64,000 nt of DNA from Sagittula sp. P11 (GTDB lineage: Bacteria > Pseudomonadota > Alphaproteobacteria > Rhodobacterales > Rhodobacteraceae). Positions 8,955 through 19,004 of the stretch are shown here, in pieces. How positions within the stretch are numbered: position 1 is the first letter of the stretch; every line of letters begins with the position of its first letter. Made by a program: the position numbers and the translations under genes. The stretch is from contig NZ_CP021913.1 of assembly GCF_002814095.1 (NCBI RefSeq), positions 4,036,501 to 4,100,500 of the forward strand, given 5' to 3'. The notes beneath the pieces are model-generated. The model saw only the letters and a program-made list of their open reading frames with translations, was not told the origin of the DNA and searched no databases.

Positions 8955-10127
8955 GTGGGGGCTTCGGGCAAGCGGTCGGTGGTTGTGGTCGGCGGAGGCA
9001 TCGGCGGTCTGGCCGCGGCGCTGTGTCTTGCGGCACGGGGCGCCGAGGTGACCGTGCTGGAGCAGGCAGAGGCGATCCGCGAGGTCGGCGCCGGTATCCA
9101 GGTCAGCCCCAACGGTCTGCGCGTGCTGGAGGCGCTGGGTCTGGGCGCGGCCTTCCGCGAGATCAGCGTGCGGGGGCAGGCGGTCAGCCTGCGCGACTAT
9201 CGCGAGGGCCGCGAGGTCACGCGGCTGGACCTCATGCGGCTGGGCGATGCGCAGTCCTACCGTTTCGTGCACCGCGCCGACCTGATCGAACTGCTGGCGC
9301 GGGCCACGCGCGAACGGGGCGTGGCGATCCGGCTCTTGCAGAAGGTCCGGAAGGTGGTGCCCGGCCCGATGGCGCGCGTGGTGATGTGCAACGGCGACGA
9401 GGTGACGGCGCCGCTGGTGGTGGCGGCGGACGGGCTGCATTCGGTCGCGCGGCCGGCGCTCAACGGCGCGGCGGAGCCGTTCTTTACCGGGCAGGTGGCG
9501 TGGCGCGCTGTGGTGCCGAACGTGGTCGATCACCCGGCAGAGGCGCGGGTCCACATGGGACCGGGGCGGCACATGGTCAGCTATCCGCTGCGCGGCGGGG
9601 CGATGGTGAACCTCGTGGCGGTCGAGGAGCGCAGCGGCTGGGTCGAGGAGGGCTGGAGCCACACCGACGACCCCGCGAACCTGCGCCGGGCCTTTGCGGG
9701 CTTCGGGGGCATGGTGCCCGCGCTGCTGGATGGGGTCGCGACGCCCGGCCTCTGGGGGCTGTTCCGGCATCCGGTGGCGCGGCGCTGGCATGCGGAGGGC
9801 GTGGCGCTGGTGGGCGACGCGGCGCATCCGACGCTGCCGTTCCTTGCGCAGGGCGCGAACATGGCGCTGGAGGATGCCTGGGCGCTGGCCGCGGCGGCTG
9901 TGCGCGAGGGCGGGCCGCGGCTCGACCTTTACCAGGAGTGGCGGCGGGACCGGGTGAGCCGGGTGATCGCGGCGGCCAATGGCAACGCGTGGAAGTACCA
10001 CCTGAGCAACCCGCTGGTGCGCGGCGTGGCGCATCTGGGCCTGGGGATCGCCGGTCGGCTGGCGCCCGCGCGGATGCTGCACCAGTTCGACTGGCTCTAC
10101 GGTTACGACGTGACCGCGCTGTCCTGA
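8955..10127 (+). CDS. FAD-dependent aromatic-ring-type monooxygenase
   Basis: A 390-residue class A flavoprotein monooxygenase of the salicylate / 3-hydroxybenzoate hydroxylase type. The N-terminal Rossmann fingerprint GGGIGGLAAALCLAARG binds FAD. The second FAD motif is GDAAHPTLPFLAQGANMALEDA, and the intermediate DG-type motif is ADGLHSVAR. The start is GTG at 8955, placed by GAAGGA upstream. The substrate is not determined; an aromatic acid is the default guess. UbiH-type function is less likely because the C-terminus lacks its features. The downstream gene is the XdhC homologue after a 148-base gap. Confidence 0.8.
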   Translation: MGASGKRSVVVVGGGIGGLAAALCLAARGAEVTVLEQAEAIREVGAGIQVSPNGLRVLEALGLGAAFREISVRGQAVSLRDYREGREVTRLDLMRLGDAQSYRFVHRADLIELLARATRERGVAIRLLQKVRKVVPGPMARVVMCNGDEVTAPLVVAADGLHSVARPALNGAAEPFFTGQVAWRAVVPNVVDHPAEARVHMGPGRHMVSYPLRGGAMVNLVAVEERSGWVEEGWSHTDDPANLRRAFAGFGGMVPALLDGVATPGLWGLFRHPVARRWHAEGVALVGDAAHPTLPFLAQGANMALEDAWALAAAAVREGGPRLDLYQEWRRDRVSRVIAAANGNAWKYHLSNPLVRGVAHLGLGIAGRLAPARMLHQFDWLYGYDVTALS

Positions 10128-10275
10128 GACGGGGCACCCGGGCCGTCCCGGCGGGCCTGCCGCGAAAATTCCGGGTCCCCATGACTGGAAATTCCCGCCC
10201 GTCCGACCGACGTTTGTCCTGTGGCCGTCTTGCGACAGGCGGATTAAGGTCCCGGCAGGGAAGAAGGGGGTCTGA

Positions 10276-11240
<965 letters not shown>

Positions 11241-11244
<4 letters not shown>

Positions 11245-12233
11245 GGTTCGGGCCGCTGTCGCTGGACGAGGCGGAGGGGGCGGTGCTTGCCAACTCCCAG
11301 CCTGCCGGGGGACGGCGGCTGAAGAAGGGCACCGTGCTGGGCGCAGAGGATATCGCGGCGCTGAAGGCCGAGGGGTTCTCGGAGGTGCTGGCGGCGCGGC
11401 TCGACCCGGACGACATGTCGGAGGACGCGGCGGCGGAGCGGCTGGCACAGGCGCTGGTGCCCGATCCGAAGCGCGCGGGCCTGCGGCTTGGCCGGGCGGC
11501 CACGGGCCGGGTGAACATCCACGCAGAGGCGCCGGGCGTCGTCGAGGTGCTGGCCGACCGCATCCACGCGCTGAACGCCGTCGATCCGATGATCACCGTG
11601 GCGACGGTGCCGGAGTGGCAGCGGGTCGGACCGCGGAGCATGGTGGCGACGGTCAAGATCATATCCTACGCGGTGCCCGCGGCGGCGCTGGAGGCCGCCT
11701 GCCACGCGGGCCAGGGCGCGCTGCGGCTGCGGCGGGTGGTGCATGACACCGCCAAGCTGATCCAGACCGCCGTGACTGCGGACGAGAGCGGCGACAAGGG
11801 GCAGGCTGTGACGGCAGAGCGGCTGGACCGGCTGGGCGTCCGGCTGGGCGAGAAGCAGGTGGTGCCGCACCGGATCGACGCCCTTGCAGAGGCGATCCGC
11901 GCCACGGATGCGGCGGCGGTGCTGATCCTGACCGGCTCTGCCACTTCCGACGCGCGGGACGTGGCACCGGAGGCGCTGCGCGCCGCCGGGGGCGAGGTCA
12001 CGCATTTCGGGATGCCGGTCGATCCGGGGAACCTGCTGTTCTACGGGCGGCTTGGCGAACGGCCGGTGATCGGCCTGCCGGGCTGCGCCCGCTCGCCCGC
12101 GCTGAACGGCGCGGACTGGGTGCTGGAGCGGCTCCTGTGCGGTGTCGAACTGCGCCCCGGCGACGTGGCCCGGATGGGCGTCGGCGGCCTGCTGAAGGAG
12201 ATCCCGGTGAGGGGCCGCCTTCGCGAGGCGTGA
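11241..12233 (+). CDS. Molybdopterin-binding protein (MoeA/MoCF-like)
   Basis: A 330-residue protein with a MoCF-type molybdopterin-binding domain in its C-terminal half, seen as LILTGSATSDARDVAPEAL and the GxP-containing FGMPVDPGNLLFYG followed by VIGLPGCARSP. The N-terminal part resembles the MoeA/CinA-like substrate-binding region but is shorter than a full MoeA. It is translationally coupled to XdhC, and the pair probably inserts or modifies the molybdenum cofactor (possibly with cytidylyl transfer) for hydroxylase-class enzymes. The exact step is an inference. Confidence 0.75.
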
Positions 12234-12305
12234 GGGGCGGGCTGTGCCCTGGCTTCCCGGCGGGGTCGGCTGGCGCGTTCGGCGTTTGCGCTTTTGAGAA
12301 TGTGA

Positions 12306-12337
12306 CCGGGCGCCGCCTGTCCTCTGGCGGCGCCCGG
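12306..12337. terminator. Hairpin between convergent genes
   Basis: A perfect 12-bp inverted repeat with an 8-base loop, lying between the molybdopterin-binding gene (+) and the BCCT gene (-). It has no long T-run on either side; a bidirectional terminator is the simplest reading. Confidence 0.6.
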
Positions 12338-12350
12338 TGCGTTTCTGGCG

Positions 12351-13991
12351 TTACTCTGCCGGGGTTTCGGCCTTGTCGCGGTGGAAGTCCTCCAGCGCGG
12401 GGCGGGTGCCGATGGTGATGTGGTCGATGTCCTCCTGCGCTAGGCCGCGCACCAGCGAGGGGATCATCATGCTGACCAGTATGAAGATCGGCAGGCCGAC
12501 CACGGTGATCACCTGTTGCAGCGCCGAGAGCCCGGCTTCGCCCGCGAGAATGATGAGCATCGCGGCCACGAGGCCTTCGGCCACGCCCCAGAACACGCGC
12601 TGGTGCACGGGGCCGGGCGTGGGCGAGCCGGTGCAGAGCATGTCCACCACCAGCGAGGCGGAGTCCGAGGAGGTGGCGAAGAAGATCGCCACGATCACCA
12701 CGGCAAAGCCCTGGACGAAGGCGGTCAGCGGGAAGTGTTCGAGGAAGGCGAACATCGCGAGCGGCACGCTGTCGGCCACCGCCGCAGAGATCTGGCCTGC
12801 CTGATCGCCCAGGGACGCGCGTGCTGCCGCGCCGATGCCGTCGAACTCCATCGCCTGCCAGCCGAAGATCGCGAACCAGATCAGGGTGAAGAGCGAGGGC
12901 GCCATGAGCACGCCGAAGACGAACTCGCGGATCGTCCGCCCGCGCGAGATGCGCGCCACGAAGAGGCCGATGAAGGGCGACCATGTGACGGTCCAGGCCC
13001 AGTAGAACACCGTCCAGCCGCCCTGCCAGCCCCAGTCCCCGTTGTCGGGGTTGGTGTCGGCCAGCATGTCGTTCCAGAAGGCGAGGCGCGGCAGGTTGGA
13101 GAGGTAGAGGCCCGCCGTCTCGACGATGCCGCGCAGCAGGAACAGCGTGGAGCCGAAGGCCAGCACGAAGAACATCAGCGCCACGGCCATGCCGATGTTG
13201 AGGTTCGACAGGAGTTTCACCCCCTTGTCGAGGCCCACGACGATGGAGGTCACGGCCACGGCGGTCAGCACGGCGAGGATCAGCACCTGCACGGTCGCGC
13301 CGTCTCCGGTGCCGTAGAGCGCGTTCAGACCGGCGGCGATCTGGCTGGAGCCCAGACCCAGCGAGACCGCCACGCCGAAGAGCGTGCCGAGGATCGCGGT
13401 GATGTCGATGGCCTTGCCTATGGGGCCGTGGATGCCCTCGCGCAGGAGCGGGTAGAAGACGGAGCTGACGCGGACGGGCAGCTCGTAGCGGTTGATGAAA
13501 TAGGCGAAGGCGAGGCCGGGCAGGGTGAAGATCGCCCAGGTGTGCAGGCCGAGGTGGTAGATCGCTATGGAGATGGCGTCCTGCGCGGCGTCCTGGCTGT
13601 AGGGCTCGACCCCCGGCAGGGGGGGAGTGGCGAAATGCGATATCGGTTCGGCCACGCCCCAGAACATCAGGACCGTGCCGATGCCTCCGGCAAAGAGCAT
13701 CGTGAACCAGCTGAGGTTGGAATACTCGGGGCGGGAGCCCTTGCGGCCGAGGCGGATGTGACCATGGCGGGAGGCGGCGACCCAGATCAGGAAGCCCAGC
13801 CAGACGTTGACGCCGAGGATGAAGAACCATCCGAGGTTGGTGACGATCCAGGCGCGGCCCGCGGCGAAGGCCTCTTCGATGGGATCGGGAAAGATCACCA
13901 GGGCCAGAACGAAGAAAAGTGTGAAAGCGGCGGAAATGAAGAAAATCGTAGGATCTGTTTTCAGTCGCAGTTTCTCTGCCAAAGCATGCAA
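12351..13991 (-). CDS. BCCT family transporter
   Basis: A 546-residue transporter of the betaine/carnitine/choline family with about 12 membrane helices. The family signature is present around GWTVFYWAWTVTWSPFIGLF, followed by ARISRGRTIREF, and the glycine-rich unwound helix is SSDSASLVVDM. Such proteins take up quaternary ammonium compounds such as glycine betaine, choline or carnitine (DMSP in some marine strains) with Na+ or H+. No long C-terminal osmosensory extension is seen, so substrate import for catabolism or osmoprotection cannot be distinguished. It stands alone on the minus strand. Confidence 0.92.
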   Translation of the reverse strand: MHALAEKLRLKTDPTIFFISAAFTLFFVLALVIFPDPIEEAFAAGRAWIVTNLGWFFILGVNVWLGFLIWVAASRHGHIRLGRKGSRPEYSNLSWFTMLFAGGIGTVLMFWGVAEPISHFATPPLPGVEPYSQDAAQDAISIAIYHLGLHTWAIFTLPGLAFAYFINRYELPVRVSSVFYPLLREGIHGPIGKAIDITAILGTLFGVAVSLGLGSSQIAAGLNALYGTGDGATVQVLILAVLTAVAVTSIVVGLDKGVKLLSNLNIGMAVALMFFVLAFGSTLFLLRGIVETAGLYLSNLPRLAFWNDMLADTNPDNGDWGWQGGWTVFYWAWTVTWSPFIGLFVARISRGRTIREFVFGVLMAPSLFTLIWFAIFGWQAMEFDGIGAAARASLGDQAGQISAAVADSVPLAMFAFLEHFPLTAFVQGFAVVIVAIFFATSSDSASLVVDMLCTGSPTPGPVHQRVFWGVAEGLVAAMLIILAGEAGLSALQQVITVVGLPIFILVSMMIPSLVRGLAQEDIDHITIGTRPALEDFHRDKAETPAE

Positions 13992-14160
13992 GACATGTCC
14001 CCCTTTTGCGGCTTGCTACCTTAGGGCAACGACGGTTTTGGCGGGAATGTTCCGAAAAAATTGCCTACCCGGGGTTGTAAGGCCGGATCGGCGCGGCTGC
14101 GCGGGCAATTCATGCCCTGACTGGGCGGGGCAGTTCGCCGGGGTCATGGCGGTGTCCCGG

Positions 14161-14190
14161 AACGCAAAAGGCCCGCCGTATGGGCGGGCC
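14161..14190 (-). terminator. Rho-independent terminator of infC
   Basis: On the minus strand GGCCCGCC pairs with GGCGGGCC around a short loop and is followed by TTTTGCG, about 23 bases after the infC stop. Confidence 0.85.
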
Positions 14191-14212
14191 GTGAGCGTCT
14201 TTGCGGGGTCGC

Positions 14213-14761
14213 TTATTTCGCCGGAGCGGGGCCGATCATCATGACCATCTGGCGGCCTTCCATCTTCGGCATGTTCTCGACCTTGCCGATTTCCTTGACG
14301 TCCTCTGCCACGCGTTCCAGCAGTTCCCGACCAAGGTTCTGGTGAGCCATCTCGCGGCCACGGAAGCGCAGGGTGACCTTCACCTTGTCGCCTTTTTCCA
14401 GGAATTTCACGACGTTGCGCATCTTGACTTCGTAGTCGTGGATGTCGGTGCCGGGACGGAACTTGACCTCCTTGACCTCGATGATCTTCTGCTTCTTGCG
14501 CGCCTCGGATTCACGCTTCTGCTGTTCGTACTTGAACTTGCCGAAGTCCATGATCTTGCAGACGGGCGGCGTGGCGTTCGGGGAGATCTCGACAAGATCC
14601 AGTCCGGCGCGCTCTGCCATTTCCATGGCGCGCTGCGGCGTGACGACTCCGACGTTTTCGCCCTCCGCCCCGATGAGGCGGATTTCAGGGGCCCGGATGC
14701 GGTCGTTGATACGAGGTCCGGTGTCGCGCGTAGGGGGCGCATTGTGCGGTCGACGGGCTAT
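14213..14761 (-). CDS. infC: Translation initiation factor IF-3, AUA start
   Basis: A 182-residue IF-3, which binds the 30S subunit, checks the initiator tRNA-start codon match and prevents premature 50S joining. The N-domain ([17 protein letters not shown]), the lysine-rich linker ([16 protein letters not shown]) and the C-domain ([13 protein letters not shown]) are all present. No ATG, GTG or TTG precedes the conserved N-terminus at a plausible distance. AAAAGGAG is followed after 7 bases by ATA at 14761-14759, which starts the family sequence [16 protein letters not shown]. An ATT two codons earlier is only one base from the GGAG and is too close. Non-canonical infC starts are the known basis of IF-3 autoregulation (AUU in E. 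coli), so ATA here is credible. Confidence 0.9.
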   Translation of the reverse strand: MARRPHNAPPTRDTGPRINDRIRAPEIRLIGAEGENVGVVTPQRAMEMAERAGLDLVEISPNATPPVCKIMDFGKFKYEQQKRESEARKKQKIIEVKEVKFRPGTDIHDYEVKMRNVVKFLEKGDKVKVTLRFRGREMAHQNLGRELLERVAEDVKEIGKVENMPKMEGRQMVMMIGPAPAK

Positions 14762-14956
14762 TGGAATGCTCCTTTTGGATTTTCGCGTCAGGGCGGGAAG
14801 GTAAACCTGAGCGGGCAGCCTTTCAAGCGGCAAATAAGGGCCAAAGCGCGGTTTCCACACCGATTTCGCTTGCGGATGCTGCATCGCGGCGGCACTTCTG
14901 GGATGGGCGCCCAGCGGCGTCCGGCACGCGAGATGGATGAAGAGGGGGGCATTGCC

Positions 14957-16597
14957 ATGGGAAAACAGGTCATTGCGGTCGTGGCCGCGATCGCCGCCGT
15001 CGGGGCTTACGTCTGGGCCACCGGACGGCCGGGAGACGAAGTGCAGGCAACAGCCGAGGCTGTCACCGAGAGCGCCGAAGCGGCGGCTGACACGGCGTCG
15101 CAGACGGCAGAGGCCGCGGGCGACGCGGTGGCAGAGGCCGCGGATGACGCGGCGGAGACCACCGAAGAGGTCGTGACGGAGGCCGAACAGGCCGCCGACG
15201 CCGCAGCCGGGGACGCCGCCGCGGCGGTCGAGGCCATGGGCACGGTGGCGGAAGAGGCCCTTGCAGCGGCCGAGGAAGCGGCTGGCGACGCGGTGATCGC
15301 GGCGCAGGACGCGGCAGACGAGGCCGGCGAGGCGGCGAAGGCCGTGGTCGGCGCGGCGGCCCTTGCGGCGGCCGGTGCCGCGGCGGCTGCGGCCAACGCG
15401 GCGGACGAAGCGGCGGAAGCTGCGGAGAGTGCCGCGGAAACCGCGGTCGAGGCGGCCCAGCAGGCCGCCGAGTCGGCAGCGGATGCCGCGACCGAAGGCG
15501 CCGAGGCAGCCGCCAACGAGGCCATCGATGCCGCCGAAGTGGCAGCGGACGCGGCCCAGACGGCGGCAAGCTCGGCCGAGGCTGCGGCTGATGCGGCGGC
15601 AGAAGCTTCGGACGCGGCGCAGGACATGGCGGCCGAGGCCGGCACGGACGCCGCCGAGACGGCAGCGGAAGCGGCCGAGCAGGCTGCCGAGACCGCGCAG
15701 GAGGCGGCGGACGCGGCAGCGGATGCGGCGGCAGAGGTCGCCCAGGACAGCACCGAAGCCGCGGGCGAAGCGACCGATGCGGCGGTGGAGACCGCGCAGC
15801 AGGTGGCGGAAGAGGCGGAGACGGCGGCCGAGATCGCGGAATCCTCGGCGCAGGACGCGCTGACCGCCGCCGACGATGCGGTGGAACTGACCGACGAGGC
15901 GCGCCAGACGGCGGACACCGCCGGTGCGGCAGCGGACGAGGCGACGGATGTCGCGGCCGAAGCCACCCAGCAGGCGGCAGCGGCGGCGGAGGAGACATCC
16001 GAAGACGTGGCCGAGACCGCGACGGAAACCGCCGAGGCGGCTGCCGATGCGGCGACCGAGGCGGCAGAGGAAGCCAGCACCGCCGCCGACAACGCGATGG
16101 CCACCGCAGAGGCCGCGACCGAGGACGCGATGATCGCGGCAGAGGAAGCGGGCGAGGACGCAGCGGCGGTCACCGAAGAGACGGCGAGCGACGCGATGGC
16201 CGTGGTCAAGGACGCCACCGATGCCGCGGCGGACGCCGCAGCCGAAGCCGGTGCGGCCGCGACCGATGCGGCGGAAGCTGCGGGCGAGGCCGTGGCCGCC
16301 GCAACGGCGGCTGCCGAAGGCTCCGGCGGGTCCGTGGCCGAAGAGACCGCCGATGCGGCCTCCGGCACGGAGACAGAGGGCGAGGGCACCGGCGAGGCGA
16401 CGGACGAGGCGACCATCGAGGAACTGCTGACGGTGGAAGGTTTCGACTACGACAAGGTCGTGGCCTACATCGAGACCGCCGAGGTGACCGGGCTGGCCAA
16501 GCGCACCGCGACCCGCGTCATCGAAGAAGCGAAGGACGCCGATCCGGAGGTCCTGGAACCGCTGCTGGAACGTGTGCGGGCGCTTCTGGGCCTCTGA
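14957..16597 (+). CDS. Membrane-tethered acidic alanine-repeat protein
   Basis: A 546-residue protein of unknown function. Residues 4-20 form an N-terminal membrane anchor. Residues ~28-480 are a low-complexity, almost lysine/arginine-free sequence built from EAA, DAA, TAE and QAA units with a mostly heptad-like or 11-mer spacing: in the 70 residues beginning near base 15415, 36 are alanine. This predicts one very long acidic helix or Ala-coil, reminiscent of LEA-like or apolipoprotein-like stalks. The last ~60 residues (from [17 protein letters not shown]) are an ordinary globular domain with balanced charge. ATG 14957 has AGAGGGGGG upstream. It is divergent from infC and followed by a terminator. 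Confidence 0.75.
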   Translation: MGKQVIAVVAAIAAVGAYVWATGRPGDEVQATAEAVTESAEAAADTASQTAEAAGDAVAEAADDAAETTEEVVTEAEQAADAAAGDAAAAVEAMGTVAEEALAAAEEAAGDAVIAAQDAADEAGEAAKAVVGAAALAAAGAAAAAANAADEAAEAAESAAETAVEAAQQAAESAADAATEGAEAAANEAIDAAEVAADAAQTAASSAEAAADAAAEASDAAQDMAAEAGTDAAETAAEAAEQAAETAQEAADAAADAAAEVAQDSTEAAGEATDAAVETAQQVAEEAETAAEIAESSAQDALTAADDAVELTDEARQTADTAGAAADEATDVAAEATQQAAAAAEETSEDVAETATETAEAAADAATEAAEEASTAADNAMATAEAATEDAMIAAEEAGEDAAAVTEETASDAMAVVKDATDAAADAAAEAGAAATDAAEAAGEAVAAATAAAEGSGGSVAEETADAASGTETEGEGTGEATDEATIEELLTVEGFDYDKVVAYIETAEVTGLAKRTATRVIEEAKDADPEVLEPLLERVRALLGL

Positions 16598-16625
16598 GCC
16601 CGCTCAGGTCGGAAAAGACAGCCAT

Positions 16626-16662
16626 GGCGCCGTGCGGAGACCCCGCGCGGCGCCTTTTCTTT
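16626..16662 (+). terminator. Terminator of the alanine-repeat gene
   Basis: GGCGCCGTGCG pairs (one G-T) with CGCGCGGCGCC, followed by TTTTCTTTT. Confidence 0.85.
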
Positions 16663-16708
16663 TGCGGCCGCCGACGATCGGACGCGGGTGCAGGGCCCGG
16701 GAACGCGA

Positions 16709-16736
16709 AACGCCGCGCAGGGGGCTGCGCGGCGTT
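16709..16736 (-). terminator. Hairpin at the 3' end of fpr
   Basis: A perfect 12-bp stem starting AACGCCGCGCAG, 27 bases after the fpr stop. The T-run on the minus strand is weak. Confidence 0.65.
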
Positions 16737-16762
16737 GCTGGTCAGGGAGAAAGGCGGGACCT

Positions 16763-17617
16763 TCAGTCGAGGAAGGCCTTTTCGACCACGTATTGCTTCG
16801 GATCGGAGTTGGCGCCCTCTTCCAGGCCGTATTCTTCAAGCATGGCCTTCAGTTCGAGGTTGAAGGCGAGGTTGCCGCAGATCATCGCGCGGTCGGTTTC
16901 CGGGTTGATCGGTTCCACCCCGAGGTCGCGGAAGGCCTCGCCCGAGCGCATCAGGTCGGTGATCCGGCCCATCTTGGGCGACTCTTCGCGGGTGGTGGTC
17001 GGGTAGTACTTGATTTTCTTCCAGAAACCCTCGCCGATGACCTCGTTGAGGAGTTCGTCGGTCTTCAGTCCCTCGATCAGCTCGGCGCCGTAGTGCAGTT
17101 CGGCGGCCTCGCGGCAGGTGTGGGTGATGATGACCTCGTCGTAATCCTCGTAGGTCTGCGGTTCGCGCAGGAGCGAGGCGAAGGGCGCAAAGCCGGTGCC
17201 GGTGGCGAAGAACCACAGCCGCTTGCCGGGCAGGAGCGCGTCATGCACCAGCGTGCCCACGGGCTTGGGCCGCAGGATGATCTCGTCGCCCGGCTTGATG
17301 TGCTGGAGCTTCGAGGTCAGCGGGCCGTCGGGCACCTTGATCGAGTAGAACTCCAGCTCTTCGTCCCAGGACGGCGAGGCGATGGAATAGGCGCGCAGCA
17401 GCGGCTTTTCCTTGCCGGACTTCGGGTCGGTCTGCATCAGGCCGATCATCACGAATTCGCCGGAGCGGAAGCGCAGGGAGGCCGGACGCGTGCAGCGGAA
17501 GGAGAACAGCCGGTCGGTCCAGTGCCGGACCTCCGTCACGATCTGCGCGTCGGGGACGGCCTTCTTGGCGGGGGCGGTGGCGGCTGTTGCTTCGGTCACG
17601 GGTGTCATCTCGGTCAT
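16763..17617 (-). CDS. fpr: Ferredoxin/flavodoxin-NADP+ reductase
   Basis: A 284-residue plant-type FNR-fold flavoprotein that moves electrons between NADPH and ferredoxin or flavodoxin. The FAD motif RAYSIASP (the R-x-Y-S signature), the NADP region FATGTGFAPFASLLR and the C-terminal extension ending KAFLD mark the bacterial subclass IA enzymes. GGAAGG precedes the ATG at 17617. It follows the sulfur-assimilation genes on the same strand, which suggests that it supplies reduced ferredoxin to the NirA-like reductase. It is separated from DUF934 by 127 bases and may also have its own promoter for redox stress. Confidence 0.92.
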   Translation of the reverse strand: MTEMTPVTEATAATAPAKKAVPDAQIVTEVRHWTDRLFSFRCTRPASLRFRSGEFVMIGLMQTDPKSGKEKPLLRAYSIASPSWDEELEFYSIKVPDGPLTSKLQHIKPGDEIILRPKPVGTLVHDALLPGKRLWFFATGTGFAPFASLLREPQTYEDYDEVIITHTCREAAELHYGAELIEGLKTDELLNEVIGEGFWKKIKYYPTTTREESPKMGRITDLMRSGEAFRDLGVEPINPETDRAMICGNLAFNLELKAMLEEYGLEEGANSDPKQYVVEKAFLD

Positions 17618-17744
17618 GGTGTTTCCTTCCGGTCTCGGTAAACCGGCCTCTCATATCTAGCTTTGATCTGGGTCAGGTGAAAGGCGATGTTGCCCCGCCT
17701 GCGACGACACGGCGGATGTCGGTGGACGATCCGCGGCGCGCGGT

Positions 17745-18110
17745 TCAGGCGCCGCGCAGCCGGGACTGGTAGTCGTGCGCGGTCCAGTCGGCGCGGAACA
17801 GCCACTGGTCCTCCGGCTGGCGGGCGGCGAGGGTGTCGTCGATCTCCACCTCGTCGAAGCCGCAGCGGCGGGCCATGGCGTACTGGTCGGCCAGCACGTG
17901 CCCCTGCGCGCGGAGCCTGCCGGTGTAACCCTTGAGGCGCAGCAGACGGGCGAGCGAGAACCCCCGGCCGTCGGCGCTGGAGGGGAAGGCGATGCGGATG
18001 GGCTGCGTGGTCGCCGCATCGAGCGTCGCCGGATCGGTGTCGGAGGCGAGGTCGAGGAAGTCGGTCTGGTCGTCGGCGTGGAAGCCGTCGTCGCGCACGA
18101 TGATCGTCAT
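17745..18110 (-). CDS. DUF934 protein of the sulfur-assimilation operon
   Basis: A 121-residue protein matching DUF934, a family found next to sulfite reductase and APS reductase genes in proteobacteria. Typical segments are the N-terminal MTIIVRDDGFHADD and the central FSLARLLRLKGYTGRLRAQG. No catalytic motif is known. Its conserved genomic position implies a helper role in assimilatory sulfate reduction. AAAGGA precedes the ATG at 18110. A small REP-like hairpin lies between it and cysH. Confidence 0.85.
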   Translation of the reverse strand: MTIIVRDDGFHADDQTDFLDLASDTDPATLDAATTQPIRIAFPSSADGRGFSLARLLRLKGYTGRLRAQGHVLADQYAMARRCGFDEVEIDDTLAARQPEDQWLFRADWTAHDYQSRLRGA

Positions 18111-18176
18111 CAGTCGGGTCCTTTGTCGGGGCGCGCGCGGGCGGTTTGAGGCCGCGGCGCATGTGTCTGGGCGGGC

Positions 18177-18199
18177 AGGGTGGCCTGGAAGCCCACCCT
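18177..18199. repeat. REP-like palindrome
   Basis: AGGGTGG and CCACCCT flank a 9-base loop in the cysH-DUF934 gap. It resembles the GGTGGGC...GCCCACC hairpins dispersed in many bacterial genomes. Only one copy is seen in this window. Confidence 0.45.
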
Positions 18200-18212
18200 A
18201 CGGGCTGTTGCG

Positions 18213-19004
18213 CTATCCGGCCCTGACGGCCTTGCCGTCGGCGCCGAAGTGGATGCCGCATTCGTCCTTGTTCTGACCGCGCCAGCGGCCCGCGCGCGGG
18301 TCCTCGCCGGGCGCGACCTTGGAGGTGCAGGGCGCGCAGCCGATGGACGGGTAGCCCTGCGCCACCAGCGGATGCCGGGGCAGGCGGTTCTCGTCCATGT
18401 AGGCGCGCACGTCCTCGCTGCTCCAGTGGGCGAGCGGGTTGACCTTGATCCGGCCGGTCGATTCCTCGAGTTCGAAGAAGTCGAGCGCGGCGCGGGTCGA
18501 GGACTGGTAGCGCTTGCGCCCGGTGATCCAGCCGTCGAAGCCGTCGAGCGCCTGTTCCAGCGGCAGCGTCTTGCGCAGGGCGCAGCAGCGGTCCGGGTCG
18601 GAGAGGTTGAGCGCGGTGTAAGGGTCCTGTTTCGCGATCTCGGCCTCGTCCGTGCGCAGCACGCGGACGTCCTGCAGGTGCAGCCGCTCGGCCACCTCCT
18701 GCTGGTAGGCCAGCGTTTCCGCGAACAGGAGCCGGGTGTCGATGAACAGCACCGGCGTCTTGCGGTTGACCATCGCCACGAGGTGCAGGAGCGCCACGCT
18801 TTCGGCCCCGAAGGAGGAGACCATGGCGATCTTCCCGGCCTCCGGGTCCCGCAGCGCGCCTTCGAGCACCGAGGTCGCCGAGTGGTGGCGATAGCGCGCG
18901 TTCAGCGTGGCGACGCGGGCGCGTTTCTCCGCGAGCTCGTCGCGCGCGGCCGTGCCCGTGCCTCCGGCGGGGGTATTTTCACCAAGGAGAAGCATGTGTC
19001 TCAT
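18213..19004 (-). CDS. cysH: Assimilatory APS reductase (phosphoadenylyl-sulfate reductase family)
   Basis: A 263-residue CysH that reduces activated sulfate to sulfite with thioredoxin. The Cys-Cys pair (140-141, DRCCALRK) and CysX2Cys (223 and 226, GCAPCT) are the ligands of the [4Fe-4S] cluster that marks APS-type rather than PAPS-specific enzymes. The catalytic cysteine sits in ECGIHF (Cys249). The ATG at 19004 overlaps the stop of nirA (ATGA). Residues ~5-17 (LLLGENTPAGGTG) are encoded by a copy of the dispersed intergenic repeat described separately, so the first ~20 residues are probably a recent, non-conserved addition. Confidence 0.92.
   Translation of the reverse strand: MRHMLLLGENTPAGGTGTAARDELAEKRARVATLNARYRHHSATSVLEGALRDPEAGKIAMVSSFGAESVALLHLVAMVNRKTPVLFIDTRLLFAETLAYQQEVAERLHLQDVRVLRTDEAEIAKQDPYTALNLSDPDRCCALRKTLPLEQALDGFDGWITGRKRYQSSTRAALDFFELEESTGRIKVNPLAHWSSEDVRAYMDENRLPRHPLVAQGYPSIGCAPCTSKVAPGEDPRAGRWRGQNKDECGIHFGADGKAVRAG
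18962..18992 (+). repeat. Dispersed intergenic repeat, copy A (inside the cysH 5' end)
   Basis: CCTCCGGCGG followed by GGGTATTTTC and a CCAAGGAGAAG tail. It matches copies near 23151, 27565, 33843 and 46194. This copy lies antisense within the beginning of cysH. Confidence 0.7.

Noticed and set aside
15007-16416. A long uninterrupted open frame (469 codons) on the strand opposite the alanine-repeat gene.
   Set aside because: It is the reverse complement of GCN/GAN codon repeats, which cannot easily form stops. It has no family features, and the plus frame has a start site, anchor and C-terminal domain.
18213-19004. A PAPS-specific reductase without iron-sulfur cluster.
   Set aside because: The Cys-Cys and CysX2Cys ligands of the APS-type [4Fe-4S] enzyme are present.
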